Both the position numbers and the translations under genes were made by a program. This document shows, piece after piece, positions 51,271 through 60,458 of a stretch of DNA of 64,000 nt (position 1 is the first letter of the stretch; every line of letters begins with the position of its first letter). Source of the DNA: Thermohalobaculum sp038534135 (GTDB lineage: Bacteria; Pseudomonadota; Alphaproteobacteria; Rhodobacterales; Rhodobacteraceae); NCBI GenBank assembly GCA_038534135.1, contig JBCAXJ010000015.1, forward strand, positions 1-64,000. Reading direction: 5' to 3'. A model generated the notes under the pieces. It was not told the DNA's origin and did no database searches. It saw only the letters and a program-made list of their open reading frames with translations.

Positions 51271-53787
51271 TCAGGCGTCAGCGTTTTCGAACAGATGCCG
51301 GTTCTGCACGACCCACGATTGCGGACCGAAGTGTCGGTTGTCCGGATCTTCCTGCACCGATTCCATCATCGCGGTTTCGACGGCCAGGATCTCCGGCCCG
51401 AGAAACTCCATCAACCGATCCTTGCGATCGCCCTGCCCTGAGCGGTCCCAGAAGAGGGATAGGTGTTCGATGCGTTGCGTCGTATAGGGATGCTCCATCA
51501 GGCCGAGCGAGACCATGATCGCCACGGCGCGGAATTCCAGGTCCGCCGCGCGCCGGAAGTCGTCCATCCGCGCAAACAGGATCGCGAGATTGTGCAGGTA
51601 CTGCGACACGTCCGGATGACGTTCTCCCAATGCCTTCCGCGCCGTCTCAATCGCCTGCTCTTTCAGGTCCTGCGCCTGTTGGCGGCGATGGGCCTGACCC
51701 GGTTGTTCGGCCCAGTCATCATAGAGCGCGCCGAGGGCGTTGAGACCACCAGCGACGTCATATGTGCCATCATTTTCTTGCAACTTTCCGATCTGCAACG
51801 CCCGAACGAACAGCGGTTCGGCTTTGTCGAATTGCTGTTGCTTCCAATAGACCTCACCAAGATTGTTGAGCCGGATAGCGATCTTGGGATGCTCCGGGCC
51901 GAGAAGATCTTCCTCGATCTCAAGCACCGTCAGAAATCCGCGCTCCGCCTCGTCATATCTTCCGGCATCCGTGTATCGACCGGAGAGGTTTGAGAGCCGG
52001 GTGCAAAATACCTCACTGCGTTCGCCGTGAGTTTCCCGCGCCAGTTCCACATTTGGTTCCATCAGCGCGATGGCGCCATCCGTGTCACCGCGTGCATACC
52101 GAAACGTTCCAGCCTGATTCAACAACCGGCCCAGGTTTCGACCGGGTTCGCCTTGCCTCGGGCCATGCTGCGCGAGTTCGACGGCATGCGGTAGCAGCCG
52201 CGCGGCCAGTTCCCAGGTAGACGGTTGGGTCGGATTCTGTGGAAACACCGCGTTCACCATCCCTGTCGCATAGGCGTCCCAGCCTTCAATGCCTTCCTCC
52301 GTCTGCCATTCGCGCAGCACCGATTGCACGACGCGGTGGGTGATCAGGGTCTGACCCGCCAGCAAATCCTCGCCGAGGCGCAACAGTGATGCCGTCTGGG
52401 TCTCGGCGATCAAGTCACCGCGCTCGATCTCGTCCCGCAGCTTCTCGCCCAACGGGTCCGGGATGAACTCGGGCGCATCTATGGCGCACTGGACAATCAG
52501 GTTGACGTCCGCCCCGTCCGGCGACAGCCAGGACAGCAGGCACATCAGGTCTCGCGCAGGCTGTGAAAGCGCCTCGACGCTGATCAGCAGCGACGCATAG
52601 ACGGTGTCAGGATAGTTGCCTGCTGCGCCGGCGATACGTGGGCGCTTCAGCATATCCTGCAAGCGATCAATGTACGTGCCGAACGGCACCCCGCCCTTGC
52701 GCAGGAAGGCCGCCGCCTGATCCAGCGCCAGCGGCAGACCGTCGAGCTTTTCGGCCAGCGCCTCGGCCCCGGCGCGGTCGTTGCGCCCGGTTTCGTCCAG
52801 CAGGAACTTGACCGAGGTCTCGATGTCCCATTTGTCCAGCGATTGCGTCTGCGCGAGATCGCCGAAATCCTGGTGCCGCGAGGTGATGAGCACCCGCGCC
52901 GATCCGGCGGGCAACCAGTCGCGCACCGAATCAGGGTCCGGCACGTTGTCGTAGATGACCAGCCACGGGGTCGGGCGCGCGCCCAGCCAGGACAGGACCG
53001 CGCGCGCCTGATCCGGCAGGCTTTCGGGCTGCGGGATCGGCTCGCCGATGTTCAGCGCGTTCCAGACCGGTGCGAGATCGGCGAGGCCCTGTTGTACGCC
53101 GCCCTCGGCATTCACCCACCAGACGCCGCCATAGCGGCCCTTGGTCCCGAAGCGGTGGGCGTACTCTGCCGCGAGCGTGGTCTTGCCGATGCCGCCGAGG
53201 CCCGAGATCGCCTGCGTCACCGCCGCGTTCTGGCCCCGGGACAGCGCCTGATGCAGGGCGGTCAGGTCCGCGGTGCGTCCGGTGAAGCCGGGCAGGCGGG
53301 GCCGACCGACGCGGAACACGTCCGGGTGGGCATCGGCGCGGCGCTGGCCCTCGTGCCTGCGGCGCTGGGTATCGCTGGTCAGGTCGGCGAGGATCTGCGC
53401 GATGGCCGCGCCCTGCGTCATGCCGTTGACGTCGATGCGGGCCAGCGGGGCGTAGAGCGAGGAGTAGTCGCAGGCGCGGATGGTGACGGGGACGAGCTTG
53501 CCCTGCGCGCCATCGATATCGGCCCAGAAGGCCGCCGCGCGCTCGACTTCGGAATAGGGGGCCTCGGGCTTGAAATAGTCAGGTGAACAGAGCGCGATGA
53601 CGCGGGTCGACGCCGTCAGGGCGCGGTCCATCCAGATCGGGATGTTGCCGCCCAGGCCCATGTCGCGCCCGGCGAAGTAATGGGAGATGTCCGCGTCGTC
53701 GAGCGCCGTGCTGAGCGCCTGTGCAAACGCGCGGTCCTGCGAGTTGTAGCTGATGAAGTACTCACGCGTATCAAACGTCTCGGTCAC
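51271..53787 (-). CDS. TIR-NB-ARC-TPR protein (STAND NTPase, candidate antiphage receptor)
   Basis: The 838-residue product has plant-NLR-like architecture. An N-terminal TIR domain (about 8-138) reads YFISYNSQDRAFAQAL, with candidate NADase glutamate Glu80 or Glu82 in APYSEVERA. The NB-ARC domain has P-loop GLGGIGKTT (196-204), Walker B LVIYDN (276-281), LITSR (300-304), GLPLAL (350-355) and an MHD-like THRVVQ near 482. The last 290 residues are TPR repeats. Bacterial TIR proteins deplete NAD+ on activation. The start is GTG with GGGAGGG 6 bases before. No other defence gene is adjacent. Confidence 0.88.
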   Translation of the reverse strand: MTETFDTREYFISYNSQDRAFAQALSTALDDADISHYFAGRDMGLGGNIPIWMDRALTASTRVIALCSPDYFKPEAPYSEVERAAAFWADIDGAQGKLVPVTIRACDYSSLYAPLARIDVNGMTQGAAIAQILADLTSDTQRRRHEGQRRADAHPDVFRVGRPRLPGFTGRTADLTALHQALSRGQNAAVTQAISGLGGIGKTTLAAEYAHRFGTKGRYGGVWWVNAEGGVQQGLADLAPVWNALNIGEPIPQPESLPDQARAVLSWLGARPTPWLVIYDNVPDPDSVRDWLPAGSARVLITSRHQDFGDLAQTQSLDKWDIETSVKFLLDETGRNDRAGAEALAEKLDGLPLALDQAAAFLRKGGVPFGTYIDRLQDMLKRPRIAGAAGNYPDTVYASLLISVEALSQPARDLMCLLSWLSPDGADVNLIVQCAIDAPEFIPDPLGEKLRDEIERGDLIAETQTASLLRLGEDLLAGQTLITHRVVQSVLREWQTEEGIEGWDAYATGMVNAVFPQNPTQPSTWELAARLLPHAVELAQHGPRQGEPGRNLGRLLNQAGTFRYARGDTDGAIALMEPNVELARETHGERSEVFCTRLSNLSGRYTDAGRYDEAERGFLTVLEIEEDLLGPEHPKIAIRLNNLGEVYWKQQQFDKAEPLFVRALQIGKLQENDGTYDVAGGLNALGALYDDWAEQPGQAHRRQQAQDLKEQAIETARKALGERHPDVSQYLHNLAILFARMDDFRRAADLEFRAVAIMVSLGLMEHPYTTQRIEHLSLFWDRSGQGDRKDRLMEFLGPEILAVETAMMESVQEDPDNRHFGPQSWVVQNRHLFENADA

Positions 53788-53832
53788 GCCACCCTCCCGG
53801 TCGTCGAGAGTCTATCACTCAACCGCAGGAGT

Positions 53833-54606
53833 TCAACGGTTTCGGCGTGGCCCGTCGGCCAGTGCGCGGATCACGCCCCAGAGGGTGCGGACGTCCGGAT
53901 CGGTCAGCGCGGCGCGACGCAGCAGGTTCTCCAGCGAGGCGGTCATGGCGGGCTTCTTGTTGTCCGGGAAAAAGAACCCTGCACGGTCCAGTTCGGTTTC
54001 TAAGTATTCGAAGAGCTTGCCAACCGCTTGGGCATTGGCCGGGTCGATCTGCTCGCCTTCGAGGCGTTCGGGCGGCGTGTTATCGCCCTGGCGGCGCCAT
54101 TCATAGGCCATCAGCAACACGGTCTGCGCAAGGTTCAGCGAGGCAAAAGCAGGGTTCACCGGGACCGAGATGATTGCGTCGGCAAGGACGACATCGGCAT
54201 TCTCGAGCCCTGCGCGTTCCGGACCGAACAGGACGGCGACCTTGCGCCCGGCGTCGATGTGGCCGCGCGCCTCGACCATTGCCGCTTCTGGCGTCAGCAC
54301 GCGCTTGGTCATCTCGCGGGTCCGAGCTGTGGTGGCGTAGATCACCTGCGCATCGGCAACAGCCTCGGCAGTGGTCGGGAAGATCCGGGCGTCGTCCAGC
54401 AACGCCCCGGCCCCCGACGCCATCGCCACGGCGGCAGGGTTCGGCCAGCCGTCACGGGGATCGACGATGCGGATCCGGCGCAGGCCGAAGTTCCACATGC
54501 CGCGGGCGGCCGCACCGATGTTCTCGCCCATCTGTGGGCGGACGAGCACGACATATGGCCCGTCCGGCGTCCAGACGGCTGGGTTGGAGTAATCCGTTCC
54601 GGACAT
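53833..54606 (-). CDS. trmJ: tRNA/rRNA (SPOUT) 2'-O-methyltransferase, TrmJ-like
   Basis: SPOUT methyltransferase of 257 residues. VVLVRPQMGENIGAAARGMWN and LRRIRIVDPRDGWPN open the protein; VAVLFGPERAGLENAD and VPVNPAFASLNLAQTVLLMAYEW are the knotted SAM-binding motifs. The C-terminal extension (ENLLRRAALTDPDVRTL) fits TrmJ, which methylates tRNA position 32. The ATG at 54606 matches the family. Confidence 0.88.
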   Translation of the reverse strand: MSGTDYSNPAVWTPDGPYVVLVRPQMGENIGAAARGMWNFGLRRIRIVDPRDGWPNPAAVAMASGAGALLDDARIFPTTAEAVADAQVIYATTARTREMTKRVLTPEAAMVEARGHIDAGRKVAVLFGPERAGLENADVVLADAIISVPVNPAFASLNLAQTVLLMAYEWRRQGDNTPPERLEGEQIDPANAQAVGKLFEYLETELDRAGFFFPDNKKPAMTASLENLLRRAALTDPDVRTLWGVIRALADGPRRNR

Positions 54607-54642
54607 TGATTGCCCGGGTGCGCCGCGCACACCCGGCGTGGA

Positions 54643-55131
54643 TCACATCTGTTCGAGCAGTTTCTCGGCCGAGGTCGCGTCCATCTCGCCGGGAGAGCCT
54701 TCCACGTTGATGGCCTTGACCACACCATCATCGACATAGGCCGAGAACCGCAGCAGGCGCGAGACGAGGCCGATGGCCGAGCCGTCCAGTTCCAGATCCA
54801 TGCCCTTGGCCAGTTCCGAGCGCGAGTCGCCCAGGACGCGAATGCCGGCCTTGTCGGCGCCGGTGTGCGCGGCCCATTCTTTCATCACGAACGGGTCGTT
54901 GACCGACACGCAGATCACCTCGTCCGCGCCCTTGGCCTTCAGAGCATCCATCTGCCCAATGTAGCTTGGCATGTGCTTGTTCTGGCAGGTCGGCGTGTAC
55001 GCGCCCGGCACGCCGAACAGCGCGATCTTCTTGCCACCGAACACGTCATCCGACGCAACGGCTCCAGGCCCTTCGGCCCCAAGTTCAAACAGGGTGACGG
55101 AGGGGATCTTCTCTCCAACGGCGATGGGCAT
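54643..55131 (-). CDS. Peroxiredoxin (Prx5-type redoxin)
   Basis: The 162-residue thiol peroxidase has the active-site PGAYTPTCQNKHMPSY, with the peroxidatic cysteine in TPTC, and KGADEVICVSVNDPFVMKEW. It reduces hydrogen peroxide and alkyl peroxides using glutathione or thioredoxin. The C-terminal glutaredoxin domain of some members is absent. AAGGA lies 8 bases before the ATG at 55131; the frame to 55173 has no ribosome site. Confidence 0.92.
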   Translation of the reverse strand: MPIAVGEKIPSVTLFELGAEGPGAVASDDVFGGKKIALFGVPGAYTPTCQNKHMPSYIGQMDALKAKGADEVICVSVNDPFVMKEWAAHTGADKAGIRVLGDSRSELAKGMDLELDGSAIGLVSRLLRFSAYVDDGVVKAINVEGSPGEMDATSAEKLLEQM

Positions 55132-55245
55132 GGCTTGTTCCTTCTGTCGCGATTTAGTCGTTGTTCTTACCACCCGCTCCCTGCCGCCTCCGACCGCTGG
55201 GCGGGTGGGTGGAGGGAGGAGGCGGCATCGATCCGCAGGATCGAA

Positions 55246-56013
55246 TTACTTCGGACCCATCCGGATCGAACCATCCAGACGGATCACCTCGCCGTTCATA
55301 TAGCCGGTTTCGGCGATGAAACAGACCAGTTTGGCAAATTCATCGGGATCGCCCAGGCGGACCGGGAAAGGCACCTGCTTTGCGAGACTGTCTTGTGCCT
55401 CGTCCGGCAGCCCGCGCAGCATCGGCGTTCCGAAGATCCCGGGCGCGATGGTCGCGACACGAATGCCATTCCGCGCCAGATCACGCGCCGCAGGCAAGGT
55501 CATCGCCGCAACCCCACCTTTCGACGAAGCATAGGCCGTTTGTCCGATCTGCCCGTCAAAGGCCGCGACCGAGGCTGTGTTCACGACAACCCCCCTGCAC
55601 TGGTCATCGTCAACCGGATCTGCCTGCGACATGATCCAGGCCGCTTTCGACATCACCCGCATCGTGCCAATCAAGTTGATCTGAATGACCTGCTCGAAGT
55701 GCGCCATGTCAATCGCGCCGTCACGTCCGATCGTTTTCTGAGGCGTGCCGACACCGGCGCAGTTCACGACAATGCGGGGTGTACCATGGACCTCGGCAGC
55801 TTTTGCAAGTGCTGCATCCACACTCTGATCGGACGTAACGTTGCACTCAGCGAAGGCTCCGCCGAGTTCGGCCGCGACCGCCTCACCACGCGCCGTGTTC
55901 ATGTCGAGCAGCGTCACTTTCGCGCCGCGAGCCGTCAGTGCGCGCGCGGTTGCCTCACCAAGCCCACTGGCGCCGCCAGTGATGACGGCTGGCGTGTTTT
56001 CTCCGATTTGCAT
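55246..56013 (-). CDS. SDR family oxidoreductase (HSD10/3-hydroxyacyl-CoA dehydrogenase type)
   Basis: Short-chain dehydrogenase of 255 residues. AVITGGASGLGEATARAL is the NAD-binding glycine motif, VVNCAGVG follows, and the catalytic triad is in NTASVAAFDGQIGQTAYASSKGGV split across Ser, Tyr and Lys. LPAARDLARNGIRVATIAPGIF fits the HSD17B10-like 3-hydroxyacyl-CoA dehydrogenases used in beta-oxidation. Substrate not certain. Confidence 0.88.
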   Translation of the reverse strand: MQIGENTPAVITGGASGLGEATARALTARGAKVTLLDMNTARGEAVAAELGGAFAECNVTSDQSVDAALAKAAEVHGTPRIVVNCAGVGTPQKTIGRDGAIDMAHFEQVIQINLIGTMRVMSKAAWIMSQADPVDDDQCRGVVVNTASVAAFDGQIGQTAYASSKGGVAAMTLPAARDLARNGIRVATIAPGIFGTPMLRGLPDEAQDSLAKQVPFPVRLGDPDEFAKLVCFIAETGYMNGEVIRLDGSIRMGPK

Positions 56014-56040
56014 GGTGCCTCCCTGGATCTGCGCCGATGC

Positions 56041-56643
56041 TTAATCCGCATCCGCGTTCGATCCAAGACCGGCATTGCCGTTGTCTTGGAAAATCATGAT
56101 CCGGGTGTCGCCATAGGTGCGTTCGTCTTCGAGAGTCAGATCTGGCAGAGTATCGATCTCGGCCTCACTTGTTTCCTCCAGAATGATCAGTGCGCCGGGT
56201 GCGATCCAGCCACCAGCGCGCGCCGAGGCGATGGCAGCGACGCCGAGACCTTTGCCATAGGGTGGGTCAGCAAAAACCAGATCGAAAGGATCGCCCCGGC
56301 AAGGCCCCAGACGCGTTGCATCGCGACGCCAGAGCTTGGTCTGACCGATCACCCCCAACGCTTCGATGTTCTGCCGGATCAGACCGCGCGCCGCCGCACC
56401 GTCATCGATGAACACAGCGCGTGCAGCACCCCGCGATAACGCCTCGAACCCAAGCGCCCCGGTCCCTGCGAACAAGTCTAACACGCGCATCCCCGCGATG
56501 TCGCGGTAACCTCCATGGGCCAGAAGGTTGAAAAGGCTCTCACGCACCCGGTCCGAGGTCGGACGCAGATGGGCACTGCCGCCCCCTTGCGCACCGGGGG
56601 CCACGAGACGCGTACCTTTGAACCTGCCGCCGATGATACGCAT
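56041..56643 (-). CDS. rsmD: 16S rRNA (guanine-966-N2)-methyltransferase RsmD
   Basis: MRIIGGRFKGTRLVAP, LRPTSDRVRESLFNLL, VLDLFAGTGALGFEALSRGA and the catalytic FDLVFADPPYGKGLG (DPPY) identify RsmD, 200 residues as usual. It methylates G966 in the 30S head. It is upstream of the SDR gene on the same strand. Confidence 0.95.
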   Translation of the reverse strand: MRIIGGRFKGTRLVAPGAQGGGSAHLRPTSDRVRESLFNLLAHGGYRDIAGMRVLDLFAGTGALGFEALSRGAARAVFIDDGAAARGLIRQNIEALGVIGQTKLWRRDATRLGPCRGDPFDLVFADPPYGKGLGVAAIASARAGGWIAPGALIILEETSEAEIDTLPDLTLEDERTYGDTRIMIFQDNGNAGLGSNADAD

Positions 56644-56678
56644 GGGTTTCCTTCATCCACAGGGAGCGCTCGGGCACC

Positions 56679-57071
56679 CTATCGCAACGTTTTCTCGAAT
56701 TGCACCCGGTCGAAACCGTCGTCCTCGCAGCATGTTGTCTCTGTACATCCGAGATGGGCGTTCATACGCTGATTCTCGACGATCGTGCCGTGGGCGCAGA
56801 GACGGATGAGCGGATGACTCCGCTGCCGGGCCTCGACTTTGGCGTGCTTGATCAGGCGGCGGTAAACGCGTCTGCCTTGCGCTTCCGGGGCAACGACAAC
56901 GTGTCCGAGCATCGGGCCAACCGGTTGACCGACAAGGGTTATCATGCCCAACACCGCTTCGTCATCTGCGAAGACCCTGCAACGCCTGTGGGCGATCCGT
57001 TTCGGACATTCGCGTCGTAGGCTTGAGGTATTCCCCCCACAAACAGAACAACAGAATTTAAAAATGACCAT
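56679..57071 (-). pseudogene. N-terminally truncated GNAT acetyltransferase copy
   Basis: The 130-residue frame matches the intact GNAT gene at 58758-59204 without gaps from ECPKRIAHRRCRVF onward: VLGMITLVGQPVGPML, VVVAPEAQGRRVYRRLIKHA, VENQRMNAHLGC and DDGFDRVQFEKTLR. The first 45 or so residues of the family are missing and the first 20 codons here are unrelated AT-rich sequence, so homology stops near base 57010. It is a decayed duplicate that marks the left edge of the orphan segment. Confidence 0.8.
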
Positions 57072-57286
57072 CAGGAAGTTCCACTTCCATTCACGACTTG
57101 ACTCTTGTGCTGAGGGCGCCTTAGCTTTTGTCTGGGGAGTACCGTCTAGGCTTGAATACCTAAACTAATGATGGACATGTGCCTGATCTGGCATGTTCCA
57201 TTATGACGTGCGCTGTTTCAATCACAGAACTGCGCTCCAATTATAATAAAAGAATACTTCGTGAACCTGTATTTGGGAGTGGAATC

Positions 57287-58573
57287 ATGCCGGTTCGGCT
57301 GAGAGATTTTCATAACGACGAGCTAAAATATGTTGGCAGTGACAAAGCCAGGTCGGTTGCTACGAAGCTTGCCAAGTATATAGCGATGGATAAAGCTGGA
57401 GATGAAGCTGAATCTGCGGGCAGCGCCACTGCAAGCGAATCTGAATATAGCAGTGAAGGCGATATCATCAATAACAACGGGTTGGGCAACTTGTTGGCCG
57501 ACTTGGTGATGGACGAACTTGACCACCCAAATCAGAAGTACACAATTTCCGATGCGGCGCTTCGAGACATCAAAAATGCAAACATACCGATTGAAAGGGC
57601 CATAGCTTTCGTACCGTATCTCGGCGCGATCAAAACAGCATTTGGAATAGTAATGGATGCGTGGAAAATCGGATGCAATGAGACGAAGGTACACAGCCTC
57701 GGAAACCTGACAAAAGGAGAATGCGCAGATCCGTTAATTTTTGATTCTATCTGCGGAATCGTCACACTGACCATCGCGCACGACAAACACAAAGCTGCTA
57801 AGAATGCCGCCCTGGCCGTGCTTACTGGTACACGGTTCGCAGTGAATGCGCCTGGAGTCTCTCTCGCACTTGGCGCCGCCCAGCTCGCGGTTGAAATTGC
57901 TGCAGACTTGGCACTGATCACATTTTACATGAAGCAAGTCCAACGCGCCAACAAACAGTTGAAAAAACCAGCTGTCAGAACTTGGGAATATAGACGAATA
58001 AAGAGGGCTCCGCTACTTGGTGCTCTCGTAATCGCCAGCGCCACGCGGCGACGCGATATTTTTCCTGGGCATAGATGGCGAGAAGGAACCCGTCTGGGAT
58101 CATGGCGGATGCATAAAACAGAACCGTACAAACACTTGGGGGCTGCTCTGGAGTTGACGGACCAAATATTAGAATGGCCAATCGAATTTCCCATTGATAC
58201 TAGTCGTTTTAATGTAGATCTAAATTCGGAGACACCTTCTCCACCTCCACTATCAGCTAGTTCCAGTTCTTCCAGTTCTTCCAGTTCATCCAGTTCATCC
58301 AGTTCATCCGGAGGAAGCCCCCCACCCGTGCGCACTTCTACGCCAGTGCCGAAACCGAAGAAGAAGAAAGGCAAGAAACCTGCAGCTCGTGAAGAATCTG
58401 AAAGCGAAGATGAATTGAGCGATGCTGGTCCCGATTCCGAGCCAGGGTCGCCCATACCAGTCAGACGTCAGAATGGGAACATGGTCTATGCCGATGGACT
58501 AACCATGAACACCCTGTTTGACGGGGACAAATTTATGAGGCTCCAGGATTGGAAGGCTCATAGCTTGTTTTGA
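57287..58573 (+). CDS. AT-rich orphan with hydrophobic core and polyserine linker
   Basis: The 428-residue product has four parts: a charged N-terminal region; a helical domain with hydrophobic stretches (AIAFVPYLGAIKTAFGIVMD, AALAVLTGTRFAVNAPGVSL, AVEIAADLALITFYM); a linker with 17 serines (325-341) between proline-rich flanks; and a Lys/Glu-rich tail ending FMRLQDWKAHSLF. GGGAG lies 7 bases before the ATG at 57287, so the GTG at 57179 was not used. No family was recognised. Composition, isolation and the flanking GNAT copies suggest horizontal gain; a membrane-acting toxin is one possibility, untested. Confidence 0.65.
   Translation: MPVRLRDFHNDELKYVGSDKARSVATKLAKYIAMDKAGDEAESAGSATASESEYSSEGDIINNNGLGNLLADLVMDELDHPNQKYTISDAALRDIKNANIPIERAIAFVPYLGAIKTAFGIVMDAWKIGCNETKVHSLGNLTKGECADPLIFDSICGIVTLTIAHDKHKAAKNAALAVLTGTRFAVNAPGVSLALGAAQLAVEIAADLALITFYMKQVQRANKQLKKPAVRTWEYRRIKRAPLLGALVIASATRRRDIFPGHRWREGTRLGSWRMHKTEPYKHLGAALELTDQILEWPIEFPIDTSRFNVDLNSETPSPPPLSASSSSSSSSSSSSSSSSSGGSPPPVRTSTPVPKPKKKKGKKPAAREESESEDELSDAGPDSEPGSPIPVRRQNGNMVYADGLTMNTLFDGDKFMRLQDWKAHSLF
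58259..58309 (+). repeat. In-frame 9-base minisatellite encoding a serine tract
   Basis: AGTTCTTCC or AGTTCATCC is repeated five times in a row after one partial unit, 51 bases encoding 17 serines. Slippage by whole units would change the linker length without breaking the frame. Confidence 0.9.
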
Positions 58574-58757
58574 CGCGAGGCTTCCGGTGCTGTCGATGGG
58601 GTTCCGCGTGAGGCTGCATTCTGGTTGGGCACGTTCAGGTAAGGTCGTTTGGGAGGTAGCAGGCCTCTGCACAACCCCGCGATGTTGGGCGTCTGCGGCC
58701 TGAGATGACGCAAATGGTAAGGATCGCCATCATTTCAACTTCGCATGGACAGGCGTT

Positions 58758-59204
58758 CTACTTCAGCGTCTTTTCAAACTGCACGCGGTCATAGCCTTCG
58801 TCTTCGCCGCGCATGGTCTCGACATATCCCAGCCGCGCATACATGCGTTGGTTCTCGACCATTGTCGCATGGGTGTAGAGCCGGATGCGGGGATGACCCC
58901 GCCGCCGGGCCTCGGCTTCGGCATGATCGATGAGACGGCGCCCGACACCCCTGCCCTGAGCTTCGGGCGCGACGGCAACGTTCTCGAGCATCAGCGCGTC
59001 CGGCTGATCGACCAGGATGATCATCCCGAGCACACGGTCGCCGTCAACGAGGACATCGGCGACACCTTCGGAAACCCGCGCTGGATAATCATCGAGCATC
59101 GGCATCGGAGGCTTGTCCATGCGTTCCGCCAAAGGGGCATACGCCGCCGCCACGATCCGCTGGATCGCATCGGCATCGATTGCCTTGGCTTTGCGGATGA
59201 TCAT
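58758..59204 (-). CDS. GNAT family N-acetyltransferase
   Basis: The 148-residue enzyme has the GNAT fold: MIIRKAKAIDADAIQRIVAAAY, the beta-4 strand VLGMIILVDQPDALMLENVAVAP, the acetyl-CoA-binding EAQGRGVGRRLIDHAEAEARRRG and YTHATMVENQRMYARLGYVE. Substrate unknown. The ATG at 59204 matches the family start. A decayed paralogue lies 1.7 kb downstream at 56679. Confidence 0.87.
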   Translation of the reverse strand: MIIRKAKAIDADAIQRIVAAAYAPLAERMDKPPMPMLDDYPARVSEGVADVLVDGDRVLGMIILVDQPDALMLENVAVAPEAQGRGVGRRLIDHAEAEARRRGHPRIRLYTHATMVENQRMYARLGYVETMRGEDEGYDRVQFEKTLK

Positions 59205-59238
59205 GTCCGACTCATGCGCAAGATGGATTGCCTTTTTC

Positions 59239-60438
59239 CTAGAGGACCTGATCGAGGGCTTCGATGAGACGGGTGATCTCGTCTTCCGACGTGTAGTGCA
59301 GGAACGACACCCGCAGCACGCCGTGATCGACCGCGACACCTTGCGCGGCGCAGCATCGGTCGGAGTAGAAACATCCACCGCCCGCGCCGATTTTGTGTGC
59401 GACCAATGCGTTCGCCAAGTCCTCGCCCGGCTTCTCGTGCACCAATGAGACTGTCGGGGCGCGTTTCAAAGGATCTGACGGCCCGAGAAGGCGCACATCG
59501 TTGCGCCCACGCACCCAGTCCAGCAAGGGCGTCAGGCGGTCGATTTCAGCCTGGCGCATAATCTTGTGAGCGGACGCACCGCCATGATGGGCAGACAGCG
59601 CATCCGCGTAATCAACCATACCCGCAAGCGCCCCGATCTGGGCATGATCTGGCCCGGCGGGTGTGAACCAAGCCTTCAGATTGCCGCGATTGAAGTCATG
59701 GCATTGTGGAACCAGACGTTCAGCCGCCGCCCGACGCACCGTCATGACCCCCTGATGCGGGCCATGGGTCTTGTAGGCTGAGAACATGTAGATGTCGGCC
59801 CCAAGCTCTGCCACATCCGGAATACCATGCGGCGCATACGACACGCCGTCGACAACCGAGATCGCGCCTGCCGCGGCGACTTTCGCGCAGATTTCCGAGA
59901 CCGGATTGATCTCGGCCACGATGTTCGAGGCATGGGGGAAGCAAACCACACGCGTCTTCTCGGACAGAAGGTCATCCATATCCGCGGGGTCCAGGTGACC
60001 GGTCTCTGCATCGATAGACCATTCGCGAATGGTGAACCCCTCTTGCGCCAGCCGCCGCCAGACGCCGGAGTTCGCCTCGTGATCCTGATCGGTCACAACG
60101 ACCTCGTCACCCGGACGGAAGGCCTGCCTTACCGCTTGCGCAAGGACATAGGTGTTTTGCGACGTGGACGTCCCAAAGTGGATCTCGTCCTCCGCGACAC
60201 CCAACAGGCCAGCAAGGCGGGTGCGGCTTTCATCCATTGCCTCGCCCGCTTTCTTCGATGCGGGAAAGCCCCAATAGGGTTGGCACTTCGCGGTGGTGTA
60301 GAGATCGTGCAGGCGATCCACGACTTGGCGGCAGGGATAGGATCCGCCTGCATTCTCGAAGAACGCCCAACCGTCCAGGGACGGCTCCGAGAACGCCGGA
60401 AACTGCGCCCGCACCCAGTCGATATCCAGTTCAGTCAC
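59239..60438 (-). CDS. Class V aminotransferase, cysteine desulfurase-like (TIGR01976-type)
   Basis: PLP enzyme of 399 residues. WAFFENAGGSYPCRQVVDRL and IHFGTSTSQNTYVLAQAVRQ open the protein, FPHASNIVAEINPV follows, and the Schiff-base lysine is in YMFSAYKTHGPHQGVM. CFYSDRCCAAQGVAVDHG contains three cysteines near the C-terminus, but the exact desulfurase cysteine loop of SufS/IscS is not clear. No suf genes are adjacent. Substrate uncertain. Confidence 0.87.
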   Translation of the reverse strand: MTELDIDWVRAQFPAFSEPSLDGWAFFENAGGSYPCRQVVDRLHDLYTTAKCQPYWGFPASKKAGEAMDESRTRLAGLLGVAEDEIHFGTSTSQNTYVLAQAVRQAFRPGDEVVVTDQDHEANSGVWRRLAQEGFTIREWSIDAETGHLDPADMDDLLSEKTRVVCFPHASNIVAEINPVSEICAKVAAAGAISVVDGVSYAPHGIPDVAELGADIYMFSAYKTHGPHQGVMTVRRAAAERLVPQCHDFNRGNLKAWFTPAGPDHAQIGALAGMVDYADALSAHHGGASAHKIMRQAEIDRLTPLLDWVRGRNDVRLLGPSDPLKRAPTVSLVHEKPGEDLANALVAHKIGAGGGCFYSDRCCAAQGVAVDHGVLRVSFLHYTSEDEITRLIEALDQVL

Positions 60439-60458
60439 GTATCACCTCGCACGAAGCA

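Noticed and set aside
54610..56439. 609-codon plus-strand open frame
   Set aside because: Antisense to the peroxiredoxin, SDR and rsmD genes, all conserved.
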